This document shows, piece after piece, positions 1 to 6,535 of a DNA stretch of 8,465 nucleotides. Source of the stretch: Bacteroidia bacterium (lineage in GTDB: Bacteria; Bacteroidota; Bacteroidia; NS11-12g; UBA955); contig JADLHV010000268.1 of the NCBI GenBank assembly GCA_020848595.1, positions 1 through 8,465 of the forward strand, read 5' to 3'. A model generated the notes under the pieces. It was not told where the DNA came from. It made no database searches and saw only the letters and a program-made list of their open reading frames with translations. Every line of letters starts with the position of its first letter. Positions within the stretch are counted from its first letter, which is position 1. Made by a program: the position numbers and the translations under genes.

Positions 1-14
1 AGGGCCTTTTTTTT
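1..14 (+). terminator. Possible right half of an intrinsic terminator, cut by the window edge
   Basis: The window opens with AGGGCC followed directly by eight T residues. This is what the 3' arm and U-tract of a rho-independent terminator on the + strand would look like. The matching left arm (GGCCCT) would lie just outside the window, so the hairpin cannot be confirmed. It would end a gene upstream of the window. The same bases read on the - strand are an A-run followed by GGCCCT, which could equally be leader sequence of a leftward gene. Confidence 0.3.
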
Positions 15-51
15 GTTTACTACTGTATTTCAGTCGATTACAGCAAAAAAA

Positions 52-59
52 CAAAGATA
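52..59 (-). promoter_or_regulatory. Weak candidate leftward -7 promoter element
   Basis: On the - strand these bases read TATCTTTG, an exact match to the Bacteroidota -7 consensus TAnnTTTG. It would drive a gene to the left of the window. No ATG occurs on the - strand between here and the window edge, so any leader would be at least about 50 bases. That is unlike the three better-supported promoters in this window. An exact match to six fixed bases can arise by chance in AT-rich DNA. Nothing else recognisable was seen in the non-coding DNA from 15 to about 216. Confidence 0.15.
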
Positions 60-216
60 ATATTTCAAATCCATTTAAATTAGTCTCTGAGCTTTATCAA
101 TCAATGTCTAATATTGTTAAATAAGTCACTAGGTTAGACTATACATATAAAGGTATTATATAGGATTCGATTGCGTACTTAGGCAATAAGCATAGTAAAA
201 TCAAAGACATTGAAAA

Positions 217-250
217 TTGTTTTAGAATCTCTCAAAAATGCTTAATTTTG
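217..250 (+). promoter_or_regulatory. Promoter of the fbaB-accD-gcvH-VanZ gene row
   Basis: TAATTTTG at 243-250 matches the Bacteroidota -7 consensus TAnnTTTG exactly. A TTG at 217-219 can serve as the -33 element with a 23-base spacer, the long end of the accepted range. Transcription would begin near 256. This places the start site downstream of the first in-frame ATG (238) and just upstream of the second (268), so it decides the start of the aldolase gene. No operator or riboswitch was recognised around it. Confidence 0.6.
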
Positions 251-267
251 CAGCCTTATTCGAAATT

Positions 268-1326
268 ATGAGTATATCAAAGATACAGGAACTATTGGGT
301 GCAGATGCCGATAGTTTACTAAACCACACATCAAAAACCATCAGCAAAGACAGTCTTCACTTACCAGGTAACGATTTCGTAGACAGAGTATTTGCTCAAT
401 CAAACCGTTCACCACAGGTTTTAAGAAGTTTAAACACGCTTTATAATCATGGCCGTTTAGCCGGTTCAGGTTATGTTAGTATCCTTCCAGTTGACCAAGG
501 TATCGAGCACAGTGCAGGTGCATCTTTTGCTCCAAATCCAATGTTCTTCGACCCAGAAAACATTGTAAAACTAGCCATTGAAGGCGGATGTAATGCCGTT
601 GCTTCTACTTATGGTGTTTTAGCTTCAGTAAGCAGAAAATATGCCCACAAGATTCCATTTATTGTAAAATTAAATCATAACGAGTTCCTTACCTACCCTA
701 ACAAATTCGACCAAATTATGTTCGGAAGTGTAGAAGAAGCATGGAACCTTGGCGCTACTGCTGTTGGAGCAACAATCTATTTTGGTTCTAATGAATCTAG
801 TCGTCAGATTGTTGAAGTTGCACAAGCTTTCGAAAGAGCACACGAATTAGGCATGGCTACTATTTTATGGTGCTACCTAAGAAATAATGATTTCAAAAAA
901 GATGGTATCGATTACCATACTGCAGCTGACTTAACTGCTCAAGCTAATCATTTGGGTGTATCTATTCAAGCTGATATTATTAAACAAAAATTACCTACCA
1001 ATAATGGTGGATATAATGCCATTAAATTCGGTAAAACTCATTCTAAAGTTTATTCTGATTTAACTACCGAGCATCCAATTGACTTAACCAGATATCAAGT
1101 GGCAAATTGCTATATGGGTAGAGCTGGATTAATCAATAGTGGTGGCGAAAGTAAAGGTGCTAGTGATTTAGCAGAAGCTGTTACAACTGCCGTTATTAAC
1201 AAACGTGCTGGTGGTCATGGTTTAATCAGTGGTAGAAAAGCCTTCCAAAAACCTTTTGCTGAAGGTATTGCACTTTTAAATGGTATTCAAGATGTTTATC
1301 TTGAAAAAGAAGTCACTATTGCTTAA
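268..1326 (+). CDS. fbaB: Class I fructose-bisphosphate aldolase (FbaB/DhnA type)
   Basis: This cytoplasmic enzyme reversibly splits fructose 1,6-bisphosphate into dihydroxyacetone phosphate and glyceraldehyde 3-phosphate, in glycolysis and gluconeogenesis. It uses a lysine Schiff base rather than a metal. The 352-residue product fits the bacterial FbaB family. Visible signatures are PVDQGIEHS (about 74-82), VKLNHNE (about 133-139), the ADIIKQK segment (235-241), whose K239 is the likely Schiff-base lysine by analogy with DhnA-type aldolases, and a glycine-rich phosphate-binding end (NSGGES near 290-295, then RAGGHGLISGRKAF). The reading frame has an earlier ATG at 238 adding ten residues. 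I prefer 268 because the -7 promoter element lies between the two ATGs and the shorter form begins MSISKIQELLG, which resembles relatives. It is first in a gene row, with accD 33 bases downstream. No truncation or missing key residue was seen. Confidence 0.93.
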   Translation: MSISKIQELLGADADSLLNHTSKTISKDSLHLPGNDFVDRVFAQSNRSPQVLRSLNTLYNHGRLAGSGYVSILPVDQGIEHSAGASFAPNPMFFDPENIVKLAIEGGCNAVASTYGVLASVSRKYAHKIPFIVKLNHNEFLTYPNKFDQIMFGSVEEAWNLGATAVGATIYFGSNESSRQIVEVAQAFERAHELGMATILWCYLRNNDFKKDGIDYHTAADLTAQANHLGVSIQADIIKQKLPTNNGGYNAIKFGKTHSKVYSDLTTEHPIDLTRYQVANCYMGRAGLINSGGESKGASDLAEAVTTAVINKRAGGHGLISGRKAFQKPFAEGIALLNGIQDVYLEKEVTIA

Positions 1327-1359
1327 TTGATATCTTTATTATAATCTTGTAATTAATTT

Positions 1360-2205
1360 ATGAGTTGGTTTAAACGCGTATCCGAAGGCATCACCACCAA
1401 GACAAAGGAGAAGAAAGCTACTCCAGATGGTTTATGGGACAAATGCCCAAGATGCAAGACCATCACACCACATAAGGACTTGGTAGAAGCCCGTTATGTA
1501 TGTCCTTCTTGTGATTATCATTATAAGATTAGTTCTAAAGAATATTTCGAAATATTTTTCGACGATAACAAATTCAAGGAGTTGGATGCTAATTTAATTT
1601 CAGACGACCCCTTGAATTTCGTCGATTCTAAACCTTATACCTCACGTATAGAAGAAAGTATCAGCAAAAGCGGTCTTAAAGATGCTGTTAGAACTGCTCA
1701 TGGCAAATCTAATGGTCGCAAAATCGTTATTGCTTGTATGGATTTCGGCTTTATTGGTGGTTCGATGGGTAGTGTTGTTGGTGAAAAAATTGCTAGAGCG
1801 ATTGATTTCGCTAGAGAAAATCGCACTCCGCTCATTATTATTAGCAAAAGTGGTGGTGCTCGTATGATGGAAGCTGCATTTTCATTAATGCAAATGGCAA
1901 AAACTTCTGCTAAATTGGCTTTGCTCGATAAAGAGGGTGTTCCATATATTTCTTTGCTAACCGACCCTACTACTGGTGGTATCACAGCTTCATTTGCTAT
2001 GTTAGGTGATTTTAATATCGCCGAACCAGAAGCATTAATTGGTTTCGCAGGACCAAGGGTTATTAAAGAAACCATTGGAAAAGATTTACCTAAAGGTTTT
2101 CAAAGCTCCGAATTCCTACTCGAACATGGCTTCGTTGATCTAATTGTACATAGAAATATCCTTAAAGATAAAATAAGCATGCTCCTTAGCATGATATGGG
2201 ACTAA
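1360..2205 (+). CDS. accD: Acetyl-CoA carboxylase carboxyltransferase subunit beta
   Basis: AccD pairs with AccA to transfer the carboxyl group from carboxybiotin on AccB to acetyl-CoA. This makes malonyl-CoA, the committed step of fatty-acid synthesis, in the cytoplasm. The 281 residues match the usual length. An N-terminal zinc ribbon is intact, with cysteines at 29, 32, 48 and 51 (two CPxC-type pairs). The crotonase-fold carboxyltransferase core shows GGSMGSVVGEKI (133-144), SGGARMMEA (164-172), TDPTTGGITASFA (202-214 region) and IGFAGPRVI (227-235), the regions that bind acyl-CoA and form the oxyanion holes. The start MSWFKRV is typical of the family. It sits 33 bases after fbaB; the gap contains only an imperfect -7-like TAATCTTG (1342-1349), so read-through from the fbaB promoter is likely. 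AccA, AccB and AccC are not in this window. Confidence 0.96.
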   Translation: MSWFKRVSEGITTKTKEKKATPDGLWDKCPRCKTITPHKDLVEARYVCPSCDYHYKISSKEYFEIFFDDNKFKELDANLISDDPLNFVDSKPYTSRIEESISKSGLKDAVRTAHGKSNGRKIVIACMDFGFIGGSMGSVVGEKIARAIDFARENRTPLIIISKSGGARMMEAAFSLMQMAKTSAKLALLDKEGVPYISLLTDPTTGGITASFAMLGDFNIAEPEALIGFAGPRVIKETIGKDLPKGFQSSEFLLEHGFVDLIVHRNILKDKISMLLSMIWD

Positions 2206-2232
2206 CAAAAATTATTAATTCAAATATTTAAA

Positions 2233-2613
2233 ATGAACTTTCCTGAAAATTTAAAGTACACCAAAGAACACGAATGGATAAGTGTTGAAGGTGACATCGC
2301 AACTGTTGGTATTACCGATTTCGCTCAAGGTGAATTAGGCGATATCGTATTTGTTGAAATCGAAACTCAAGGCCAATCGCTTGCTAAAGATTCAACCTTT
2401 GGTACTGTTGAAGCCGTTAAAACTGTCAGTGATCTCTTTATGCCTATTTCTGGTGAAATCTCTGAGGTTAATCCTGCTCTTGAATCTAATCCTGAATTAA
2501 TCAACCAAGACCCTTATAATGGTGGATGGATGGTTAAAATCAAAATTAGCAACATCGACGAATTAAATGACCTTCTTGATACCAGTGCATATAAAGCACT
2601 TATCGGTCACTAA
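2233..2613 (+). CDS. gcvH: Glycine cleavage system H protein (lipoyl carrier)
   Basis: GcvH carries a lipoyl group that shuttles the aminomethyl intermediate between the P, T and L proteins when glycine is broken down to CO2, ammonia and methylene-tetrahydrofolate. In some bacteria it also serves as a lipoate donor. The 126 residues match the family. The N-terminus has the YTKEHEW motif (9-15) followed by VGITDFAQGELGDIVFVE. The lipoylation hairpin FGTVEAVKTVSD places the modified lysine at K63. The C-terminal region with DPYNGGWMVKIK is also intact. The gap to accD is 27 bases of AT-rich DNA with no -7 motif and no room for a glycine riboswitch, so it probably depends on upstream transcription. 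No gcvP, gcvT or lpd gene is present here, so the carrier gene is separate from the rest of its system. Confidence 0.97.
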   Translation: MNFPENLKYTKEHEWISVEGDIATVGITDFAQGELGDIVFVEIETQGQSLAKDSTFGTVEAVKTVSDLFMPISGEISEVNPALESNPELINQDPYNGGWMVKIKISNIDELNDLLDTSAYKALIGH

Positions 2614-2621
2614 TCCATGAA

Positions 2622-3026
2622 TTGAAAAATATTCTTCACATATTGAAACATCAATTGCCTGCCATTGCGTGGGCAATTTTTATTTTAGTCCTTTGCACCA
2701 CAAGTAACGCTGGCTTTCAAGTGCAAACTGTTTTCAATATTCCAACCGATAAACTTGGACATGCTTTTATTTTTGCTGTTCTCGTTTATTTTATAATGCT
2801 TGGACTAATTAAATACTGGCGTTTCTCTTTTTTACTTAATAAAATTAGAATCACTGCTCTTAGTATCGCTATCGTATATGCCGCCGCAATTGAACTTATT
2901 CAACACTATTTTACTAACGATAGAATTGGTGATTACTGGGACTTCTTAGCCGATATTATTGGTTGCCTCATAGGTTTGATTATGTTTTATTCTGTCTATG
3001 GCAATTTGAAATTTTTAGATAAATAA
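2622..3026 (+). CDS. VanZ-family small membrane protein, TTG start
   Basis: The product is a 134-residue integral membrane protein of the VanZ-like family. The founding member affects teicoplanin resistance, but the molecular role of most members is unknown and none is claimed here. Hydrophobic segments lie at about 11-29, 47-65, 77-96 and 106-127. Family hallmarks are DKLGHAF (43-49), the E-xx-Q pair in ELIQ (91-94) and RIGDYWDFLADIIG (101-114), where relatives often have Asn in place of D111. The frame has no ATG before the first membrane segment. It begins at TTG 2622, 8 bases after the gcvH stop, with a second TTG at 2643 as an alternative. An out-of-frame ATG at 2617 reads ATG-AAT-TGA and ends over the TTG. 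The gcvH, VanZ, TonB order is, as I recall it, shared with other Bacteroidota. The family call is firm; the exact start is less so. Confidence 0.85.
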   Translation: MKNILHILKHQLPAIAWAIFILVLCTTSNAGFQVQTVFNIPTDKLGHAFIFAVLVYFIMLGLIKYWRFSFLLNKIRITALSIAIVYAAAIELIQHYFTNDRIGDYWDFLADIIGCLIGLIMFYSVYGNLKFLDK

Positions 3027-3059
3027 TCTATTATCCCTAACTTTTCTTACGCTTTTTAC

Positions 3060-3090
3060 GTTATATGCATACAATTTGCATATAGTTTTT
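3060..3090 (+). terminator. AT-rich hairpin with T-run after the VanZ gene
   Basis: A perfect 8-base inverted repeat, TATATGCA at 3062-3069 and TGCATATA at 3077-3084, encloses a 7-base loop. Two G-U pairs can extend it to 10 pairs at 3060-3061 and 3085-3086. A five-T run (3086-3090) follows directly. The position, 33 bases after the VanZ stop and before a separately promoted gene, fits a weak intrinsic terminator for the fbaB-accD-gcvH-VanZ row. The stem is AT-rich and so marginal. A symmetric site of this kind could instead bind a dimeric regulator of the TonB-like gene, which starts 94 bases further on. A second T-run (GGCCC then seven T, 3093-3104) follows but has no partner arm. Confidence 0.45.
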
Positions 3091-3158
3091 ATGGCCCTTT
3101 TTTTGAATCTATGTCAAGAATTTGGACAGAGAACTCCAAAGCTTTAATTACGTAGTCG

Positions 3159-3166
3159 TAAATTTG
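3159..3166 (+). promoter_or_regulatory. -7 promoter element of the TonB-like gene
   Basis: TAAATTTG matches the Bacteroidota -7 consensus TAnnTTTG exactly and ends 12 bases before the ATG at 3179. Transcription would begin near 3172, giving a leader of only a few bases. No TTG lies at the expected -33 distance, so only half of the promoter is supported. The motif falls inside the 5' end of a longer open frame that begins at 3122, which argues against that earlier start. Confidence 0.5.
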
Positions 3167-3178
3167 CAGGATACTAGG

Positions 3179-3952
3179 ATGGACAAAAAAATAAAACATA
3201 TAGCCACTTCTATGGATGACATGGTCTTCGAAGGAAGAAATAAATCCTATGGTGCTTATTTTATTCGTAAAATCCAATCTAAAACACAGCTAATTGCCCT
3301 GATATCAATCTTGTTTCTTTTTGTATTGTTCTCCTACTCCCCAAAAATACTATCCCTTTTATCTCTCTCTCATCCCGAACTTCCTATTTTATACGATACA
3401 AGTCAAGTAATCCTTATTGAACCACCCTCTGGCAATCCTTTAAATGAAGTTAAACCTCCTTCTTCGTTGAATGATGTTGCCGAAAATTCGGAACCTACAG
3501 AAACCACTAAAAAAGATGACATAATACCGGATTCTAAAAATGACCAAAGTAAAAATAATGGTCAATCTTCTGGTGATACGAGCTCTAATAAAAATCAAAA
3601 CAATCCTGGAAGTGGATTAAATGGAAATGGCGATGTCTTTACTATGAATAACGTTGACCTGCCTCCAGTATATAAAGGTGGTGATGATGCTCTCGAAAGT
3701 ATAATAAGCTCTAATTTAAAATACCCTGAAGGTCCAAGAATTAAAGGTTTAGAAGGTGTCGTTATGGTCGTTTTTATTGTCGAAAAAGACGGAAGTATCT
3801 CTAACTTAAGTGTTCAAGGTCGCAATGACAAGGAACTAGAAGCCGAAGCTATAAGAGTGGTAAGTCTTACCAATGGCAATTGGATTCCCGCAAGCAAAAG
3901 ACGTCTACATGTAAGATGTGTCTGTAAAATGCCAATTTCTTTTTCTTTTTAA
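3179..3952 (+). CDS. TonB-like energy transducer
   Basis: The 257-residue product has a Bacteroidota-type TonB layout. A cytoplasmic N-terminus carries MVFEGRNKSYGAYFIRK (15-31), a single membrane anchor lies at about 38-58, and a periplasmic low-complexity linker rich in Ser, Asn, Gly and Pro spans about 82-157. A TonB C-terminal domain covers about 160-257, with VYKGGDDALESIISSNLKYP, GLEGVVMVVFIVEKDGSISN and a final PISFSF strand. TonB proteins pass proton-motive energy from ExbB/ExbD to outer-membrane receptors; none of those partners is encoded here, so its receptor is unknown. I chose the ATG at 3179 rather than 3122 because a -7 element lies at 3159-3166 and because MDKKIKH precedes the conserved motif at the usual distance. 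The basic C-terminal stretch ASKRRLHVRCVCK, with two cysteines, departs from the usual GKQNGKPV-like sequence. Its 3' end converges on the peptidase gene with 12 bases between stops. Confidence 0.87.
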   Translation: MDKKIKHIATSMDDMVFEGRNKSYGAYFIRKIQSKTQLIALISILFLFVLFSYSPKILSLLSLSHPELPILYDTSQVILIEPPSGNPLNEVKPPSSLNDVAENSEPTETTKKDDIIPDSKNDQSKNNGQSSGDTSSNKNQNNPGSGLNGNGDVFTMNNVDLPPVYKGGDDALESIISSNLKYPEGPRIKGLEGVVMVVFIVEKDGSISNLSVQGRNDKELEAEAIRVVSLTNGNWIPASKRRLHVRCVCKMPISFSF

Positions 3953-3964
3953 ACAGTTCAACTA

Positions 3965-6526
3965 TTACTCGCCTTTGAGATTTTCTATATACTTATCTAA
4001 CATATTGTACTTAGATTGAGCATTCTTGTATACCATCTTATACTTTTTCTTTAAAGAACGGTAATTTTTAATATAATACTCCGCCATATACATTTCGACA
4101 TAATAATGAAATCGAATAGATTTTAATGCTGTCATAACATTACCTCTTACTAGTTTCGTATTTGCAGTGCGATACATTTGTCCTAAACTATCCATAACAA
4201 TTGGCAGCAACTCTGTTCTATTTTGAGTCACATATCGATTTAAACCATAGGCAGCCTGAGTGGCTTCCTTCCTATTGCTATGGCGAATTCTACTCATAAA
4301 AAAATCCAATTCGCTATTATCACTATAAAGTCCAATACCTAGATAGGCTATTTCTCTCATAAATAGATCTTTTGAATCTCTATGCAGATTAGCAAAATTA
4401 AATGCAGTTTTCCGATTGAGTGAACCCAAAGTCATCATAGCCTTCTTAGCTACATTATAAGATGAATCATAAATTAAAGATTCTACAACTTTTTCTTCTT
4501 TTAATAAAGCCAAGACATCTAAGGTTTCATATCTAACCGTAGATGTCGAGTCCTCCTTTGCTAACTTTATAATCACTGGACGCATTGGTTCTATATCAGC
4601 TACCGTAATATCGGCATCATACAATCTAGAAAGAGCAATAGAACGACACTCATGAAAACTATGGTTGAGCATAGTCTGGCAATACTTGGCAATAGTTCCA
4701 CTACTCAAATTTTTCATGTACATTAAGGCTTCAAATGCTTCTATTTTATGAAAAGCTAAATCTGCTTGTTCAAATTGCATATTCCATTCGTCAACTGACT
4801 TGTCTATAAAAATTTCTCCGAGATACTGATTTTCCCCATCGAGAACTACCATATCTGTTGCATTGACATTATTAAATACAAATCGCTGTGAATCCTTGTC
4901 TACTTGTATTTCTTCTACCCTATTCTTCCCAATCTTCACTTTAAATGGCATTCGATATGGCGTTCCAATTTGTTTTACTTTTATAATGTATTTATCGCCA
5001 AGTCGTTGTTGATTCACTTCCAAGTTTGGATGTCCTTCTTGTAAAAACCATTGATTAAAAAACCAATTTAAATCTTGACCAGTAACTTCTTCAAAACAAA
5101 GGCGCAGATCGGATAATTCGGCTGTTTTAAATTTGTATCTCTCTAAGTACAATCGCAAAGATTCAAAGAAAGCCTCATCACCCAATTGTTTTCTTAATGT
5201 ATGTAAAACCAATCCACCTTTCTGATAACTATGCGCATCAAACATATCCTCTTGCGCTTCGTAATCATATCGAATCAAACGTTTAGGACTATATTCAGCT
5301 TCATTGTAGTAGGCATCTCTAAAATGTTGAAGCGTTGCATCAGCCTCATCACGACCGTATTTATGTTCGTCCCACAGATACTCACCATAAGTTGCAAAAG
5401 ACTCATTCAGAGGTAAGTTACTCCAGCTCTCGCAAGTCACTAAATCGCCAAACCAATGGTGAAACAATTCGTGTGCAATAACATCTTCACTTGTATTGTC
5501 TTGATGTTCTCTAAAATTATGTTGCAATTTATCATAATGAATAACACAAGAAGTATTTTCCATAGCACCACTTACGAAATCGCGCACCACAACCTGATCG
5601 TATTTATCCCAAGGATAATCAGTTTTAAGAATAGTGCTAAAAAACTCAATCATTTCAGGGGTATTACCAAATACCATTCGAGCATATTGTTCGTAAGCTG
5701 GTTCAACATAATAGTTAACAGGCATTTTGCGCCAATAATCTTTCACTTCTGCAAACTCTCCAATTGCAAGAGCAAATAAATACGGTGCATGTGGTTTATC
5801 TTGCACCCAATGATCGGTACGCATGGTATCATTACCCGTTACATATTCAGACGAACCTTTTAAATAACCATTCGAAATAGTTTTAAATTTCTTAGGAACA
5901 GAAACCGATAACTCTTGAGTTGATTTTTGATTTGGAGCTTCTATAGTAGGAAACCAACTTGAGGCCGATTGTGTTTCACCTTGTGTCCAAACTTGTACAG
6001 GCTTATCTGGATTTTTATCATCAGGACCTATAAAATATATTCCTTTAGAATCTGTAATAGCTCGACTACCCTTCCCTCCTGCTCTTTCTGGCATTGCCAC
6101 ATACTTTATAACAACTGTATAAGTTTCGTCTCTTGTATATCGCTTATCTAATTTTATTCTTAAAATACTCGAATCGTACGTATAGTCTAAATTAATCAAA
6201 TCACTTTTATAAGTATCTTTGCTTAGCATAGGCAATTTCATCAAATCAACAGATTCAATACGCATAAATTTAGCATTTAGCAGCAGCGAATCGACGGGAT
6301 AAAAATGTGGCTTGAGTAAAATGGTTGCTGTACCTTTAAGCTCTTTCTTTTCAAAATCAGGCACTAATTCCAATTTAGTATGCTGTAAATCATTTAGCAT
6401 TGTAACACTAACATGATTGGGCACTTCCTTTACTGCACTAGCATCTGTCTCCTTTTTAGACCCTTTACAAGCTCCAAAAGACAAAGACAAACCGAGTAAA
6501 ATTGATAAAAATAATTTGTTACTCAT
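3965..6526 (-). CDS. M1-family zinc aminopeptidase, predicted lipoprotein
   Basis: This predicted gluzincin aminopeptidase removes N-terminal residues from peptides. All key M1 motifs are intact: GAMEN (320-324) for the free N-terminus, HELFH (352-356) with zinc ligands H352 and H356 and catalytic E353, the third ligand E375 in LNES, and the catalytic Tyr as Y434 in SYQKGG. The N-terminal beta domain covers about 36-250, including QGETQSASSWFPT; the catalytic domain runs to about 500, ending WFFNQWFLQEGHP. A beta module follows at about 505-575, then a helical region at about 580-853 that looks HEAT-like. The N-terminus MSNKLFLSILLGLSLSFGAC resembles a lipoprotein signal with C20 as the lipidated residue, although Phe at -3 is not the usual Leu, so a membrane-anchored periplasmic or surface position is inferred. 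The gene starts 9 bases after the exporter gene with no -7 motif, so it is probably cotranscribed. Its natural substrates are unknown. Confidence 0.93.
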   Translation of the reverse strand: MSNKLFLSILLGLSLSFGACKGSKKETDASAVKEVPNHVSVTMLNDLQHTKLELVPDFEKKELKGTATILLKPHFYPVDSLLLNAKFMRIESVDLMKLPMLSKDTYKSDLINLDYTYDSSILRIKLDKRYTRDETYTVVIKYVAMPERAGGKGSRAITDSKGIYFIGPDDKNPDKPVQVWTQGETQSASSWFPTIEAPNQKSTQELSVSVPKKFKTISNGYLKGSSEYVTGNDTMRTDHWVQDKPHAPYLFALAIGEFAEVKDYWRKMPVNYYVEPAYEQYARMVFGNTPEMIEFFSTILKTDYPWDKYDQVVVRDFVSGAMENTSCVIHYDKLQHNFREHQDNTSEDVIAHELFHHWFGDLVTCESWSNLPLNESFATYGEYLWDEHKYGRDEADATLQHFRDAYYNEAEYSPKRLIRYDYEAQEDMFDAHSYQKGGLVLHTLRKQLGDEAFFESLRLYLERYKFKTAELSDLRLCFEEVTGQDLNWFFNQWFLQEGHPNLEVNQQRLGDKYIIKVKQIGTPYRMPFKVKIGKNRVEEIQVDKDSQRFVFNNVNATDMVVLDGENQYLGEIFIDKSVDEWNMQFEQADLAFHKIEAFEALMYMKNLSSGTIAKYCQTMLNHSFHECRSIALSRLYDADITVADIEPMRPVIIKLAKEDSTSTVRYETLDVLALLKEEKVVESLIYDSSYNVAKKAMMTLGSLNRKTAFNFANLHRDSKDLFMREIAYLGIGLYSDNSELDFFMSRIRHSNRKEATQAAYGLNRYVTQNRTELLPIVMDSLGQMYRTANTKLVRGNVMTALKSIRFHYYVEMYMAEYYIKNYRSLKKKYKMVYKNAQSKYNMLDKYIENLKGE

Positions 6527-6535
6527 ATTGGATAA

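Noticed and set aside
23..43. CTGTA/TACAG inverted repeat before fbaB
   Set aside because: The arms are only five bases with an 11-base spacer, which is expected by chance in a stretch this long.
139..163. CTATA/TATAG inverted repeat before fbaB
   Set aside because: The five-base AT-rich arms do not extend, so there is no reason to think it is more than chance.
238..267. Ten-residue N-terminal extension of the aldolase
   Set aside because: The best promoter match lies inside it, and the family starts near the second ATG.
1682..2075. Open frames on both strands inside accD
   Set aside because: They overlap a complete, fully motif-supported accD gene, show low-complexity composition (Leu/Val/Lys- or Ile/Ser/Pro-rich) and match no family I recognise.
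2206..2232. Glycine riboswitch ahead of gcvH
   Set aside because: The gap to accD is 27 bases, far too short for an aptamer, and has no conserved riboswitch sequence.
3089..3277. Short leftward open frame across the TonB-like gene start
   Set aside because: It overlaps the TonB-like promoter and coding start, has no upstream -7 motif and no recognisable motifs.
5231..6151. Three rightward open frames within the M1 peptidase gene
   Set aside because: They are antisense to an intact catalytic domain, and their Ile/Phe/Cys-rich composition is what the complement of that gene would give.
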